From Certhia americana (Eukaryota; Chordata; Aves; Passeriformes; Certhiidae): a stretch of DNA of 64,000 nt. The DNA is taken from contig CM031879.1 of the NCBI GenBank assembly GCA_018697195.1, positions 29,578,473 through 29,642,472 of the forward strand, read 5' to 3'. A program made the position numbers and the translations under genes. Positions 40,312 through 52,945 of this stretch are shown in pieces. The notes beneath the pieces are model-generated. The model worked only from the letters and a program-made list of their open reading frames with translations. It was not told where the DNA came from and made no database searches. The stretch's first letter is position 1. Each line of letters opens with the position of its first letter.

Positions 40312-43300
40312 ATATTTGTGGTAACCTAAATTTAATTAACTAGAGCCTTTTACTAAAACAGGTCTCATTTACATTCAAGTAGGCAATGTGGATTACATAA
40401 TGAAAATCAATTAATAACTCTTTCCCTTTGTAAGATTTTGTATTTGTCTTGATCTTGATTTGGTTTTATAGACAGGAATTCCAGCAAGTAAATCAATATT
40501 GAGAGCTTTTTTATCTGCAAAAATGATGCTTTTTTGATTTCCAATTAGTTTCAATTAATAGGTCAAAGTCTAACAATAATAAATAACATGCACTATTTTC
40601 TAAGGGGCTAAAACTTTGGGTTTGTTTAAGAAAGGTATCAAGGGACAAACTGAGGCCTTTGATATGTTCATTGAGCTTGTAAAACTTTTGACGAAAGAAT
40701 GCTTATTTTGTGAGTACTGCAAATGTTGGATTAGTTCCCATACAGTTTTTCCACTGGATCATACAATGGTTGTGTTCGTGATGTGTGTTGGGTAATTCAA
40801 AGGTAATGAAACAATGGTGTAGCGCAACTGGGAATCATGAGACATTTATGCAGATACCAGAGAAGAACTGCGGGGAAGGAAAAGTCTGTGTATACCATTG
40901 TAGTCACCCAGCACTTCAAGTGAAATAATAAACCCAGCACTTTACAAAGAACTTATTGTAGAATTTTACTGGTCCATTGTTTTGGAATGTCTAAGAACTA
41001 TTCCCTTGTTTATTTTGGAGGGTATATTCAAGGAAAACAGAGTTGCGCTGATATGTTTAGAAGATATTCTAAGCCAGTATCAAATGGCAACAGCTGAGAT
41101 GTACTGTGATTCATAAAGATATGTAGTTCTGCAGTCTTTAACAGAGGTGAGTGTGCCAGGGACTTAGTGACAGGTTTATGGTGATACCAGAGGAACAACA
41201 GAAATAAAAAGATGTGATGGTTTAGAATGTATTTAATGATTATATTAGGCACTTCTAAAATTGATTTACTGGTTTTGAAGATTTTTGCAAAGACCACATG
41301 GGACATGTGTTTAAATGTATAAACCATATGAAGAGTTTTTCAGGAGTCAGAACCTTTTCATCTAATAGTGATATTCTATTGAGTTCTATATGTCAAAGAA
41401 TACAAACAAATGCAGCTTTAGTAGTTAATACATGTTTTGTTGGTGCATACAAGCCAAAGAAAATTGTAGCTTTCTTTTCCACAGATTTTGGCAGGTATTT
41501 TTTCATTGTCAAGAAACAGTTAAGTATTTGTATTGGAGTTCTACCTGATGTTTTTTGGGGGGGAATATCTATGACATGATATCCAAATGAAAGAATGTGA
41601 TTAAAACAAGAACTCTGTTATGAAATAAGATGCTGATTTCCTCATATAATGCTTTGAAACACTTATTATTAAGGACTTCAACTTTTAGAAAACTTTGAAG
41701 AAAGTAATCGTATCCTTACAACTTTTTAGCAATAGTTGCTGGAGATAATATAAACAGGATTCATGTGTTTATTCTTCCTCATCATAAGGCACCTACATCT
41801 GGCCAGTTGTCTAGACATCTTCTGTTGTCAGTCAATAAAGATGGGAATTTCTAATTCATTTCTTCTGAAGCCAAATGTCCAAAACACATCAAATATAAAG
41901 ACTCCTTTTGCTTTTGAGTGCTAAAAGAATCTAGAGGTAAAGTTCAAATTTTGCACAAATTTGAGTTGATACCACCCTACATGATTGTTGCCCAAAACTA
42001 ATACATTATATTTTGCTACCTACAGACCTTGACATCTAAGAACATTCTTCTTAGAGATACACACCATTGTTAGGGATTTTGAGCTTGTATTTAAGGTTGA
42101 TTTTCTTCCTTAGTCTTCTTGTATGTTGAACAGGTTATAATTCTCACAAGTTCCACTGACAATGACTCAGTTGCATTAGTTTTAATGCTATTAAAAATGC
42201 CTGGTAATTTTAACGGTACTCAATCTTGTAAACCTTCTGTTACTTTGCAATGACTTTCCTCATACCTGTAATTCACTTTCTTCCATAATCAAATAAGAAA
42301 AAAACCACAACTGTCTTGTCTAATAATTGGCCAGGTTTACATTCTGCTGTAGCTGATTATGAGCTGATAGAAATCTATGGATCAGTTATATTTTCTTATG
42401 TTCTGTGAATGATTTAAAAGTTAAATGCAGTTCAGTCTCTTTGTAACAAATCCCCAAACACTTCTCTTATCAGAATCAGCTGGCATCACCAATTTTGTCA
42501 TGATGCAAACCTTACTCATACTGGTCTTCTTTGGAGGAATCTTTTGCTCTTCCTGGAACAGAACTTGACTGAAATTTTTAGTTCTTTAACAAGGATGAGC
42601 TTCTCTGTTCCTCATATATTGCTTCCAGATTTGCAGGATTTCCCATGAACTCTCCACCAGCTTTCAAGGTTGGACTGGCACAAGGGAAGGCAGCAGATGT
42701 CCTATTTGGCCTTCCCTAGAAGGTGGAGTAATCTTATGTCCTTGGAAGTAAAATTTTACTCAGAAAAGCTTCTAGAGCAGTGCTGGTCTGAATTATTTGA
42801 ATTACTGGCATATACCCAACTTGCAGAATTAATCTCTCCATAATGTGGCACTGCTAAGCTTTAAGCGTATGTAATAAAGTGTATGAGTCTGCTATTACTT
42901 GCCTCATCAGAACAGTTGTAATTTTCAGAGCAGCAAGTAAATAAACAAAGTGCAGGAGGTTTTATTGCTGGATATTTTACTTAAAGATTGTCTTTAGAGG
43001 AACTATACAATCCATAAGAAACCAAGACTCTGGAACAATTACCCTGAAACACTTAATAAAGAAGCATAACGGTTTAAAGCTGGAGAGAAGAACATCTTCA
43101 CTGATGATGTTACTCTTATCAGAGACATCTAAAATAACTGCCTGGGACTCCATTCCAAGTATGGGCATTGGTTCTTATCCTGCAAGAAATGCTTCATTTT
43201 AAATACCTTCATGATCTCATAAAGTTCAAAGTTAAATTAATATTTTTTTCACCTACCTGAAGTCAACAAATAAACATGTTTATATATGTATGCAAATATG

Positions 43301-46300
43301 TTCATCCTTAGGTCTGTTTGCAACATCAAGATTTCTGGACAGTGTACCTTCAATTGCTTAAGTGATTCCAGAGGCATTCATTAAAATCTCATTTTTATTT
43401 ATATTCACCTTAAAAAAGACATGATCCATAAATGATTCATAAATTTTCCCCCAAATAAAATATAAATAATATATAGAATACTAGCTTTGAAGATTTACAA
43501 GATTTAAGCAAAGCTGGTGATACTCACTTTATTGAAGTAATCATTGGATAAAACTTCTGACTTACTTGTTAGTAAGCTTATCTCTGCTTCATAAATTGAA
43601 AGCAAAAATCTAAGGACACATTACAATTTGACCTTAAGTATGAATCTCCTAACTTCAGTTTTAATTTATTGGATTCCATAGAGTTACAGTGCTGCAAAGT
43701 TCTCTGAGAAGTCAAGAATCAGGCACTGTGACTGCAAGGATTATTCATTGAATCAACAGATTCTGTAACAAAACACTTCCAGGTAGTGACCTGAAATTGT
43801 ATAATTCTCACATGGGTCGATAATGTGGTCAGCATTGGAGATGATTCTAAGGGCTTATGCCCTTTTACATGAACAATCTCTTGAAGGACTACACCTCACA
43901 GAATACGATGTGGCAGTTCATCTCAGAGAGAGGTTCAGTGTGTGTTAGTGACTGCATATACAGTAATAACACATTGGGCTTATGCTAAAATAAGAAACTG
44001 TAGAGTTGCAAGTTTACTAAGACTGTTTGGCAATGAAATGCAATATGATACCTAATAACCTTGAAAAAAAAAAATTGTAATTATTTTGAGCTAAGAGGAA
44101 GAATTAGTTCATGGTAATGCCACACAGTTATATTTTTAATTTGTTTATATGTATGGTAGAACATGTTAGAGATATTTCAGAATGAGTTTTTTGAAGAGTT
44201 TTAATTTAACTGAAAATTCTGAGGCTTGAAATTTTTTATTTCGGCTTGTGAATAAAATTGATGTTTAAGCAAAAAGCTGGTTCATGCATTGTTTGTTTTA
44301 ATTTTCTGTATTTTTCCTTAAAAATCAACTAGCATGCCACATAAAACATATGGGAGTGATTCTCTTGTCTTTTACACAGCACCATAGTTTATACCTGTGG
44401 AAAGAGTGTGCAAGGTTACATTTGCCATTGTGATTTAGAAGCTCTTCATATTTACTTACTCAAATGTAAACAGTGTGCTGAGTGCAAAGCACTTGACCCT
44501 ATGCTCAGAGAACCAGAGCTGAAGTGGCAAATGGCTTTAAGACAAGAACAAATTTATATTATGGAATTTCTTCCAGATTATTTCACCTGATGTTCTAAAA
44601 AAATTACCTGACAAGGTGTTCAGATATACACATTGTCTAGATTAGTCAAAGTTCTGGCCAATTGCTTTCCAGAAATTAGTATTAGAACTTACCAAAGAAA
44701 TATAGTTCCTCCTGTAGGAATAAAATATTACTTTCCCCAGTCAACATCAGTAATATTCTCCTCACAGGCACACATGGTCAATCTTTGTAGAAGTAGGTTC
44801 ATTGGATTATTTTAATATGTTCTTGCTGAAGAATGTCAACATAATTCTTTAGTTGAAAGGTGACTCCAGAAATGCATGATGCTTAGGCAGTATCTGTAAA
44901 ACCAATTATGAAAAACCTGTATTTAATGGGCACTAATTTATTTTGAATTGATGATGCATCACAGTCATTAGAAGGAAACTGCTTCACATTACTAGACAGA
45001 GAATAAGGTTTCTGCCAGTGGCAGGTTTTTTTTATTTCTTCACAGCAGGTAAAAAACCCTTCCTTGTTCAAAAGCCACACAAAAACTATCGTCAAGTGCA
45101 AGAAGATGGGACCAGGCCACCAAGCAAGCCCCATTTGAAGCAGAGCTCAGATACTCCTTGTTCATGTCAGCAGACCCCATCTAGACTCTCGCACCCTCAC
45201 ACTTTCAGAAAATCTTGTCTATGGAGGTTTATCCCCTGCTGCTACAAGGGAAAGGACTGTGTAGAGAATGTTATGAATGTTGTTTCCTTTCTAGTCCAGT
45301 CAAAATGCAAATGCCATAATGACCTTTGTCCAACCCCCTCATAATATATTTCTTTTCCTCTGTTCAAGTCCCAGGCTTTTTCTACTAAAGTTTCATGACT
45401 CTTTCACTCTTAACTTGGTTGTAATTTATGCTAATTTTGATTGAGCCCACAAAATAAGTGGCATGTTGCTCTACAAAGAGAGCAATTTAAAAATTAGGAA
45501 GTGTATCAAGTAAAGCTTTTTCTAAAGTAGATGGAAATCTAAAAGTGACAGTTCAATGGCAAATTCAGCTCTGAAAACATACATGAGGTGGGTATGGGAA
45601 TATGCAAAGATAAACTGACATCTACTCAGATGTAAAGATCTAAAAAATATATCTGATTTCTCCTTCAATTTCACTGGATATAGTTGTTCTGAGACATGTA
45701 TTGGGCTGTAAAAGGCTAGAGAGACACAAGGAAATGAGGAGAGAAGATATCAGAAACCACTCATATTATTGATTATTCAGTAAATACTGTACTGAATATC
45801 AGTTTTAGGAAGCAGTTAAATATGGGTTGTCTTAAATTTAAGCAAATTGGTAATCATAGTCTCATAGAATAGTTGTGTTGTGATATTTTCAGAATTTTCT
45901 ACATGTTGACTGAGTTGTCCTCAAAGTTTCCACTTCTTTTAGGGTGTAATAAAGACTACTAATTTAAGCACAGTTGCAATGAAAATGCATTGAAAAAATG
46001 AAAAACATCACATAAATCTTGTTACTGTTTTTGATCAAGAGTTATTTTGATCTTTTGATAACTTTTGGCTGTTCTTTTTTTTAATTCATGTTTCTAGGTA
46101 TTTAGTAGTTTATATTGCTTCTAGTCTTTTTGACCAGGAAGACAAAGTCAGTGTTTTATTACTTTACATATCATTCTATAATTTAACAGATTTTTCACAA
46201 TATAAGCACATGTTATTTTTTTGCTTGTCTGAAAACAGAGAAAAAAAATCAAAGCAAATTAAGCTCCACAAAGAGTCTCAGTTTTTATTGAAAATTGAAC

Positions 46301-47365
46301 GTATTTTGAAAAATAGTGGGAAAAGTGTAAATTCGGTGTCTAGTATGATCCCATTTGTACACTCCCACTTAAACTCTAAATGAGTGCCAAAACCTAATGA
46401 GAATGCTTAGTTCCCACTCTATATGATATCTTTAAAACATAGGTAAATTCCCTTCTCCCTTCATTTTCTTTTGTCCTTTCTCTTACCCTCACTCTTCCCT
46501 TTCCCCTTTTCCATCCCTGTTCCATTTCCCTCAGCACAGGAGGAACTACATATTACTAAATATTTATTATATTACTAAATATATTTTATTATATAAAATT
46601 ATTTATAAATTATCTAATTTATGGTTTGTAAAGGAGTTTGGGAAATTGACTCACTTAGGCTTCTAAATGTTAGCTCTGAAAGACACCATGTGCATTTTTA
46701 CTGGATATAAGTAAAACAATTGAAATTAAAATGATAAAATAATACTTTGGGATTTTTTTTTCCCTAAAATAGAGTTTAAGTCTGATGATACTAATGTCTT
46801 AAGTGCATTTGGAAATAATCTTACAATGTTATTGGCAGTGACCTAAATATGATGACTTCTCTGGACACTTCCAAGTTATAAATAAATACATCCAGATTTA
46901 TACTTCTCACCACATTTATTCTAAGTATGTAGATGAGATTTAATGAACCACTCATGATCCATAATTCACAGTAAGTGGTCCACAGAAACATCATAGGTAA
47001 TAGATTCAGTATTTTCAATTTGAAGTTTAATTATATAGTGCAAAACTGAGAGCAGAAAGGAATATGATAAAGGAGCAACTGAGAAGAAGCGTCTTGTGCT
47101 TTCTCTGGAGTTAAATATTATTGCCTGTAACAGGATATATGGAATCATTTCCAAGTTGAGGTAGTTATAATATTATTCTGGAGGAAAACAAATAAACTAT
47201 AGGATGAGTCGCAGGATGGAGATGGGATATTACATGAACTTTAATATGATAGGCAATTTGTAGAAGACAGAGAAATCCAATTGACAATATTAATCTTAAC
47301 TGAAGTTGGCTGAATTTTTCAGTGTGAATGCATTATCTGAAAAATGTACTGGTTTGAGTTGGAGA

Positions 47366-47407
47366 GAATATTCCCTACATTCCTAAGAATATACCCTACA
47401 TTCCTAC
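47366..47407. repeat. 21-bp tandem duplication
   Basis: GAATATTCCCTACATTCCTAA is followed directly by a copy differing at two positions (GAATATACCCTACATTCCTAC). Confidence 0.9.
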
Positions 47408-50400
47408 TCAATAGCCTGGGCTATTGCATTTGTTATGACCTTTTGCTCTCTATAATTCTGCTAGGCAGAATTGACAAAGTATTATTCTGCTTCCAGGAAA
47501 AGTAGCCAGGGATTTCAAGTAGGGGTATAAAAGCAATGATAATAGGGAATAATAAACAGAAGGTGGTGAGTAATGAACATTTACAAATGTTGTGTTCACA
47601 TGTGCATACACACAAATTTTTAGCAGAGGCAGCCATTCCTCAGAGACAGGATGGAAGAAAAGAAAGAAAAACTTTGTAACTATCCAATAACATGGTTTAG
47701 GAGAAATGGCTATGAGGAATTAAAATAAATATTTTCATGAACTCTTCAGTTTGGTAATTTTGTCTTTTGTGGTTTGTTTTGTTTTTTTTTTTTCCCCGAC
47801 TTTTTTAGTTCCCAACAGTTTTCTCTTAGATTAACTAGATATCTCTAATTTTCAAGTTGCTATAATTATAATTTTTACAGTGGTATAATGTAACCTCTGT
47901 CTTTTTTTTTTTTTTTCAGTATTATGATCTGCAGAAAATCACCCCTCCTTTGTAACATCAGAATATCCAGAATGTGTTTGGCAATCTGGTTCACAGTTAG
48001 CAAGCTGTAAAGACAAGTTTAATAGCTAAAAATTGTAACTTGTTTGGAAAGGCATAAAGCACTAAACACTAAGTCTTCAGTTAGAAATTTTTTGAGTTCT
48101 TTGAAAGTGGAAGAGTGAGTTCAGAAGGTTTCAGGTGAAAAATACTTATAAATGGGATAAGTACCTCCTATTATCCCTGGAAAAAAACACACATATTTAT
48201 CTTTGAGTCCATCAATCAGATGAGGGAAAGCATTGGGGCTTTTTGTTTTGTGTTTGTGTGAGTATGTATTCTCCATGTTTGGGCATATCAGTTTTTAATA
48301 AGCTTATTTTTGAGACAGAAAAACTATCAGCTAGAAATACTGTTTAGCTAAAATAAACCTCTGGTTTCTGATTAATTTCCCTTTATTCCCTCAAAGTAGA
48401 CCTATTAGGATTTATTATAAATATTCAGAAATGAGATACTTTCAGTTCATGTGCTGAAACACAGATATTACCAAACTGAACTTATCCTTTCATTTTAGCC
48501 ATCTAGAGAGACAGGATAACACTCCAAAAATGATGCCTCTAAAAAAAGACCCACTACACATTTTCATGAGAACATTTGAGTTATACCTATAAAATTCCAA
48601 ATGAATCCCTGAAAGAAATGAAAATTTAATTTATTATTACCTTTTATAGTGCATACTGCTGTAGATAATTACATTTACTAATATTTATATATTAGTATTA
48701 TTATCTTTCCTGTATTTCCAGGGGGAAGTAGTGAATAAGGTCTTGTTTGGTTTTTCATTTGAAGGACAATTAACATCTAATGGCACAGGTTCATTGTGCA
48801 TTTAACAGTAAAATTATTGAAGTGAAATCCCCAACACATTTTTTGAGTCAGAAAAGCTCTTTTAAACTTATATTCATGCAAGCCTATGACATTCTGAGGA
48901 GCTAATTGCTGTTAAATGCTTAGGTTTAAAATTCATTGTCTTTGCAGAAAAGTTTCATTAATTTTTCCCATTACCTTATTTTTTGCCAATGAATTTTATA
49001 ATCTTCATGTTCATACACTACATGCTCAGGTTACAAGCTGGCTGCTTTGGTTTTGAGCAAAGAAATGAACATTTTTCTGAGAAAATTATTTGCAATGCAC
49101 ATATCATGCACTGATGCTAGTTCCCTTTACAGAAGCATGTAGGCTGTTGGAAAAATATGTGCTTGATGTTACAGGGTCTCTGTTTAAATGCAACTGTCTT
49201 ATAAGTGCTTGTGTTCCATCTCATCATTAGCTTGTTCCCTCCTTTCTTCTTTATTGTTTCTTACCTTTTTCTAAGTTGAAAGTCTAGTTTTTGAAAACAT
49301 ATATGCATGGGCTTCACTCTATTCAGTGATACTGAAGGTAACAGGAAACCAAATATAAGGAAAGTTTTAAAAAATGCTGAAATATTTTTCTACATCTTAT
49401 TTCTTTTCATAATAAAGATGTCAATGTGAAATTTGGGCAGTTAATTTTGGACCAGAGATTTTTTTGTCAGTGACCATATATGTCTTTGAAATCTGCTGAG
49501 TGTTCAGTAGCTCATAGAATTATACTCATTTCCTATTCAATATGATGAAGTTTCATATTGCTCATTTCAAAAGAAATGTCATAATGTATCTTACAGTTTC
49601 TGCATTTTGATCAAGTGTTTTAGCATTTCATGAAAAAAATTCTGCAGCAGAGCATGCAAAACATAATTAATATAAAGCATTGATATGTATCCATGTAAAT
49701 AATGGCTACTCTGTGATTAAAAACTGGGCATTTTTCCAACTTTTTAAAATTCATAGATGTAAAGCAATTTGCTAACTTGAAGACATTTTCTAAATTACAT
49801 GGTCTATAACTCCATACACATTTGCGTCCTAACAAACAAGAAAAAAACCTGCAAGCAAATAAGTGCTTTAATCAAAATATGTAAAGCTCTTGATTCATGT
49901 CTCTGATGTATCACTAGAAAAACACAAAATACCAAAGCAGATCAAGAATCTGTGATTCCTCCATAAAAGCAATACATTTAGAGCAAGTACCAGCACCACT
50001 GATCACTTTTTTCATTTTTCCTGAACATTTCAAGAAAAGGCAGTTTATATTTGCAGTCAGGTATATGTGATTCTGACTTGAGCACTTCACTTCAAAACTT
50101 GCAGGTGTCACCTTTTTGGGTGGAGGAACCACGAGGAAGCAGCCAGAGTTGAGCACTCTTCCATCAGTCAGGCTCCTGTGTGTTACCCACACACAATTGC
50201 TGCATTCCTTATAAACCTCCTCAGCAATAGATGAAGGTCAAATTAATGCTCATTAGAGATCAAAAGATTAAAACTTGATAGAGTACAAGGTTCCTTCAGG
50301 ACACAAGTGAGAATGTGAGCATTCAGAGTAATGACACTGAGGAAATGTAGTTAAGGACAGGGGAAGTGGAGAGCAAAGTGTGATGGATGGTTGAGCAACT

Positions 50401-51075
50401 GACTGCGTTCTCCCTGGCAGCTTGAGCTTTTAGCTGCTGAGCACTCCTAACTCATAGTCTAACAGCCCTAACTCAATGTTACACATTTCTGTTAGGTGGT
50501 ATTTACTGCAAGAGCATTTTTTCTCATTGCTTTCTGTCATGGTTACTGTGTTATCTAGGTTTATGGAACCAGTGCAGCCAGTTGTAAATGTTATATGAGA
50601 TGGAAAAAAAAAAAAAAGCTGCCAAATGCACAGAGGAACTAAAGAGAAAACTTTACAATGATTCTTGAACTAATTTACTTCTTGCTGGTACATGAACACA
50701 GGATATGTCAGAAATTCAGGTTACCATTCCCAGAAACATGATAAAGAATGCAAATATAAAAAATAATACAAAAATAGTTGCATGACTTTTTAATTTTTTT
50801 TTTTTCTGTCTAAAGCCTGTCCAAGAGTACTAAAAGAATTTAGCCAAAGGTTTTTGAACAAGAGATAAGACTGCCACAGAATGCATAATATTTTGATTTA
50901 GTCCTGCTTAAGAAAAGCAGCATATTTTAAAAGTATTTTCCAAGTTAATGAAGATTTTAAGCGCTTTGAGTTGCTTTACCTCTGAATACCAGAGACAGTA
51001 TTCCATTAGCAGTACTAAGTACTTGCTTAAAGCCTTGGTGATTGAATGAGTTTTCATTAGTGTAATTCATATTTT

Positions 51076-51079
<4 letters not shown>

Positions 51080-51109
<30 letters not shown>
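51080..51109. repeat. 30-nt poly-A run
   Basis: Thirty consecutive A residues on the + strand. No processed gene copy is recognisable before it, so it is treated as a mononucleotide repeat. Confidence 0.97.
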
Positions 51110-51111
<2 letters not shown>

Positions 51112-51610
51112 AGAGAGAAAAGAGTTGGACTGATCTTCACAAATACTGTATATTAATATTAATTTCTGGAGCTTCTTGGGCTTTTCCAGCCTTGTAGGAA
51201 ACAGAAATAAAAGATAAACCTTGACTAGAAAGACAGCTGCATTGACTCTGCAGAGCAGATGGCTGAAAATGTGTTTAAACCACTTGATAGGATGCAATCT
51301 ACAATGTAGCATTAGTGCAATTTGAAATATTATTACATTTATTTTCAGCTTCTTTCAGCAATTCATTTAAATAAGTGTCATATTGTTCAGACTGAGTCAT
51401 TTCATGTTGCTTTGGGTGAATGACACTATGAGCACTGTAATGACATTGTCAATATATGTTAAAAAAATTACCTTTTTATCAGGAAAGTTTATCTCTAGTT
51501 CCATACTAAAATTAATGGAGGTAGCAAACTCAAAAAACATAAATGCACTGGCAGTATGTGAAACAAATTAAAGAGCGATCTCTAATTATAATGACTGTAT
51601 TATAGCATTG

Positions 51611-52745
51611 AGAACTCAAACTAGGACTAATGGAACAGCTCCTCCTAGGAGCTGTGCTAAGGCACATGGAGAACAGGGGGTTGATTCAGGACAGCCAGCA
51701 TGGCTGCATAAAAGGCTGAAGTCCTGCCTCACCAACATACTGGCCTTCTGTGATGGAGTGACTTTATCGGTGGCCAGAGGAAGGTGTACAGATGTCATCT
51801 TTTTTGTATTTCAGTAAATTCTTTGACCTGGTCCCCACATCCTTGTCTCTAAATTGGAAAGAGATGGACTCGATGAGTGGACTCATAGCTGGATAAGGAA
51901 TTGATTGGACAGCCACATCCAGAGGGTCATGGTCAAGGGCTCAGAGTCCTGATGGACATCTGTGACACGTGGGTCCTCAGGGACCTTATTTAATATTACA
52001 ATAAATTGTAATATTGAATATTTTCATTAATGGGGATCAAGGGCACCCTCAGTGAGTTTGCAGATGACACTGAGCTGAGTGGTGCAGTTGACACACCTGA
52101 AACTCAGGATGTCATCCAGAGGGACCTGGACAGGCCTGAGCAGTGGGCCCAGGGGAATTTCATGAGGTTTGACAAGGCCAAGTGCAAGGTGCAGCACCTG
52201 GATTGGGGTAAACCCTGGTACCAACACAGGCTGGGGATGGACAGATCAGAACAGCCCTGCTGAGAAGGACTCAGGGGTGCTGCTGGAGGAGAGGCTGGAC
52301 ATGAGTCAGTCGTGTGCTTGCAGCGCAGAGAGCCAAACGTGTCCTGGGCTGTATCCAAAGCAGTGTGGCCAGCAAGGGAGGGAGGGGATTCTGCCCCTCT
52401 AATCTGCTCTCTTCTACCCCTGTATTCTGCAAGCTGCAGTGCTGCAACCCTCTGTGAGACCCCCAGCACAGGAAGGACATTAACCTGTTGGATCAAATCC
52501 AGAGAAGGTCACAAAGATGATCAGAGGGATGGAGCACCTCTCCTGTGAGGAAAGATTTGAGAGAATTAGGTTTGTTCAGCCTGGAAAAGAGGGGGCTGTG
52601 GGGTAGCCCAATTGTGGCCTTCCAGTACCTGAAAGGCACCTTCAAGAAGGATGGAGAGAAACTTTTAGCCAATGACCTTAAAGGGTTTGAAACTTTTTAG
52701 ATGACCTTTAAAGTCCCTTCCAACCCAGGCCATTCTATGACTGAT
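51611..52745 (+). mobile_element. Degraded CR1 LINE: reverse-transcriptase region plus 3' tail
   Basis: The DNA matches the CR1 ORF2 region. Around 51690-51960 it retains blocks corresponding to the palm domain (a CLTN-type block, a DGVT block, and the region after it). At 52054-52065 it encodes FADD, the CR1 form of the catalytic YADD box, followed by recognisable [12 protein letters not shown] and [19 protein letters not shown]. The C-terminal block (QIQRRSQR..., RGMEHLSCEERF) follows at about 52490-52560. It ends with CCTTCCAACCCAGGCCATTC and a CTATGA tail at about 52742. Multiple frameshifts and stops make it a pseudogene. About 235 nt of the expected 3' UTR seem to be missing at about 52665-52690. 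Confidence 0.93.
51992..52015. repeat. 11-bp hairpin inserted in the CR1 reverse-transcriptase region
   Basis: AATATTACAAT (51992-52002) and its exact complement ATTGTAATATT (52005-52015) are separated by 2 nt. The stretch interrupts the CR1 sequence between the LFNI block and the following conserved block, and is not part of the CR1 consensus as I know it. Confidence 0.85.
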
Positions 52746-52759
52746 GGTATGATTTACTT

Positions 52760-52945
52760 CCACCACCCCCCGCCATGGACAGGACACCTGCCAGTAGACC
52801 AGGTTGTTCAGAGCTGCATCCAGCCTGGCCTAGAGCACTCACAGGGATGGGGCAGCCACAGCTTCTCTGGGCAAACCCTTCCAGCACCTCACCAGCCTCA
52901 CAGGGAAGATTTTCCTCATGACATCTAATCTAAATGTACTCTCAG
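52760..52945 (-). mobile_element. CR1 LINE 3'-UTR fragment, inverted
   Basis: Read on the minus strand, this is the CR1 segment from about TTTAGATTAGATGTCATGAG through GGTGAGGTGCTGGAAGGG, GATGGGGC-type and GGTCTACTGGCAGGTGTCC to CCATGGCGGGG. It lacks the extreme 3' tail, and it directly follows the + strand CR1 that ends at 52745. Confidence 0.88.

Noticed and set aside
45018..45344. 108-residue + strand frame behind a TTTCTTCACAG acceptor-like site
   Set aside because: No clear donor, no family similarity, and it does not fit between SLC16A7 exons 1 and 2 in any known MCT.
45858..45880. TCATAGAATA, similar to an inverted CR1 3' terminal repeat
   Set aside because: Similarity stops after about ten bases; no CR1 sequence follows.
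51060..51109. Poly-A run as the tail of a processed pseudogene
   Set aside because: No coding or transcript-like sequence is recognisable before it and no target-site duplication is evident.
52030..52548. Several open frames on both strands with RT-like text
   Set aside because: Fragments and antisense shadows of the dead CR1 element, not host genes.
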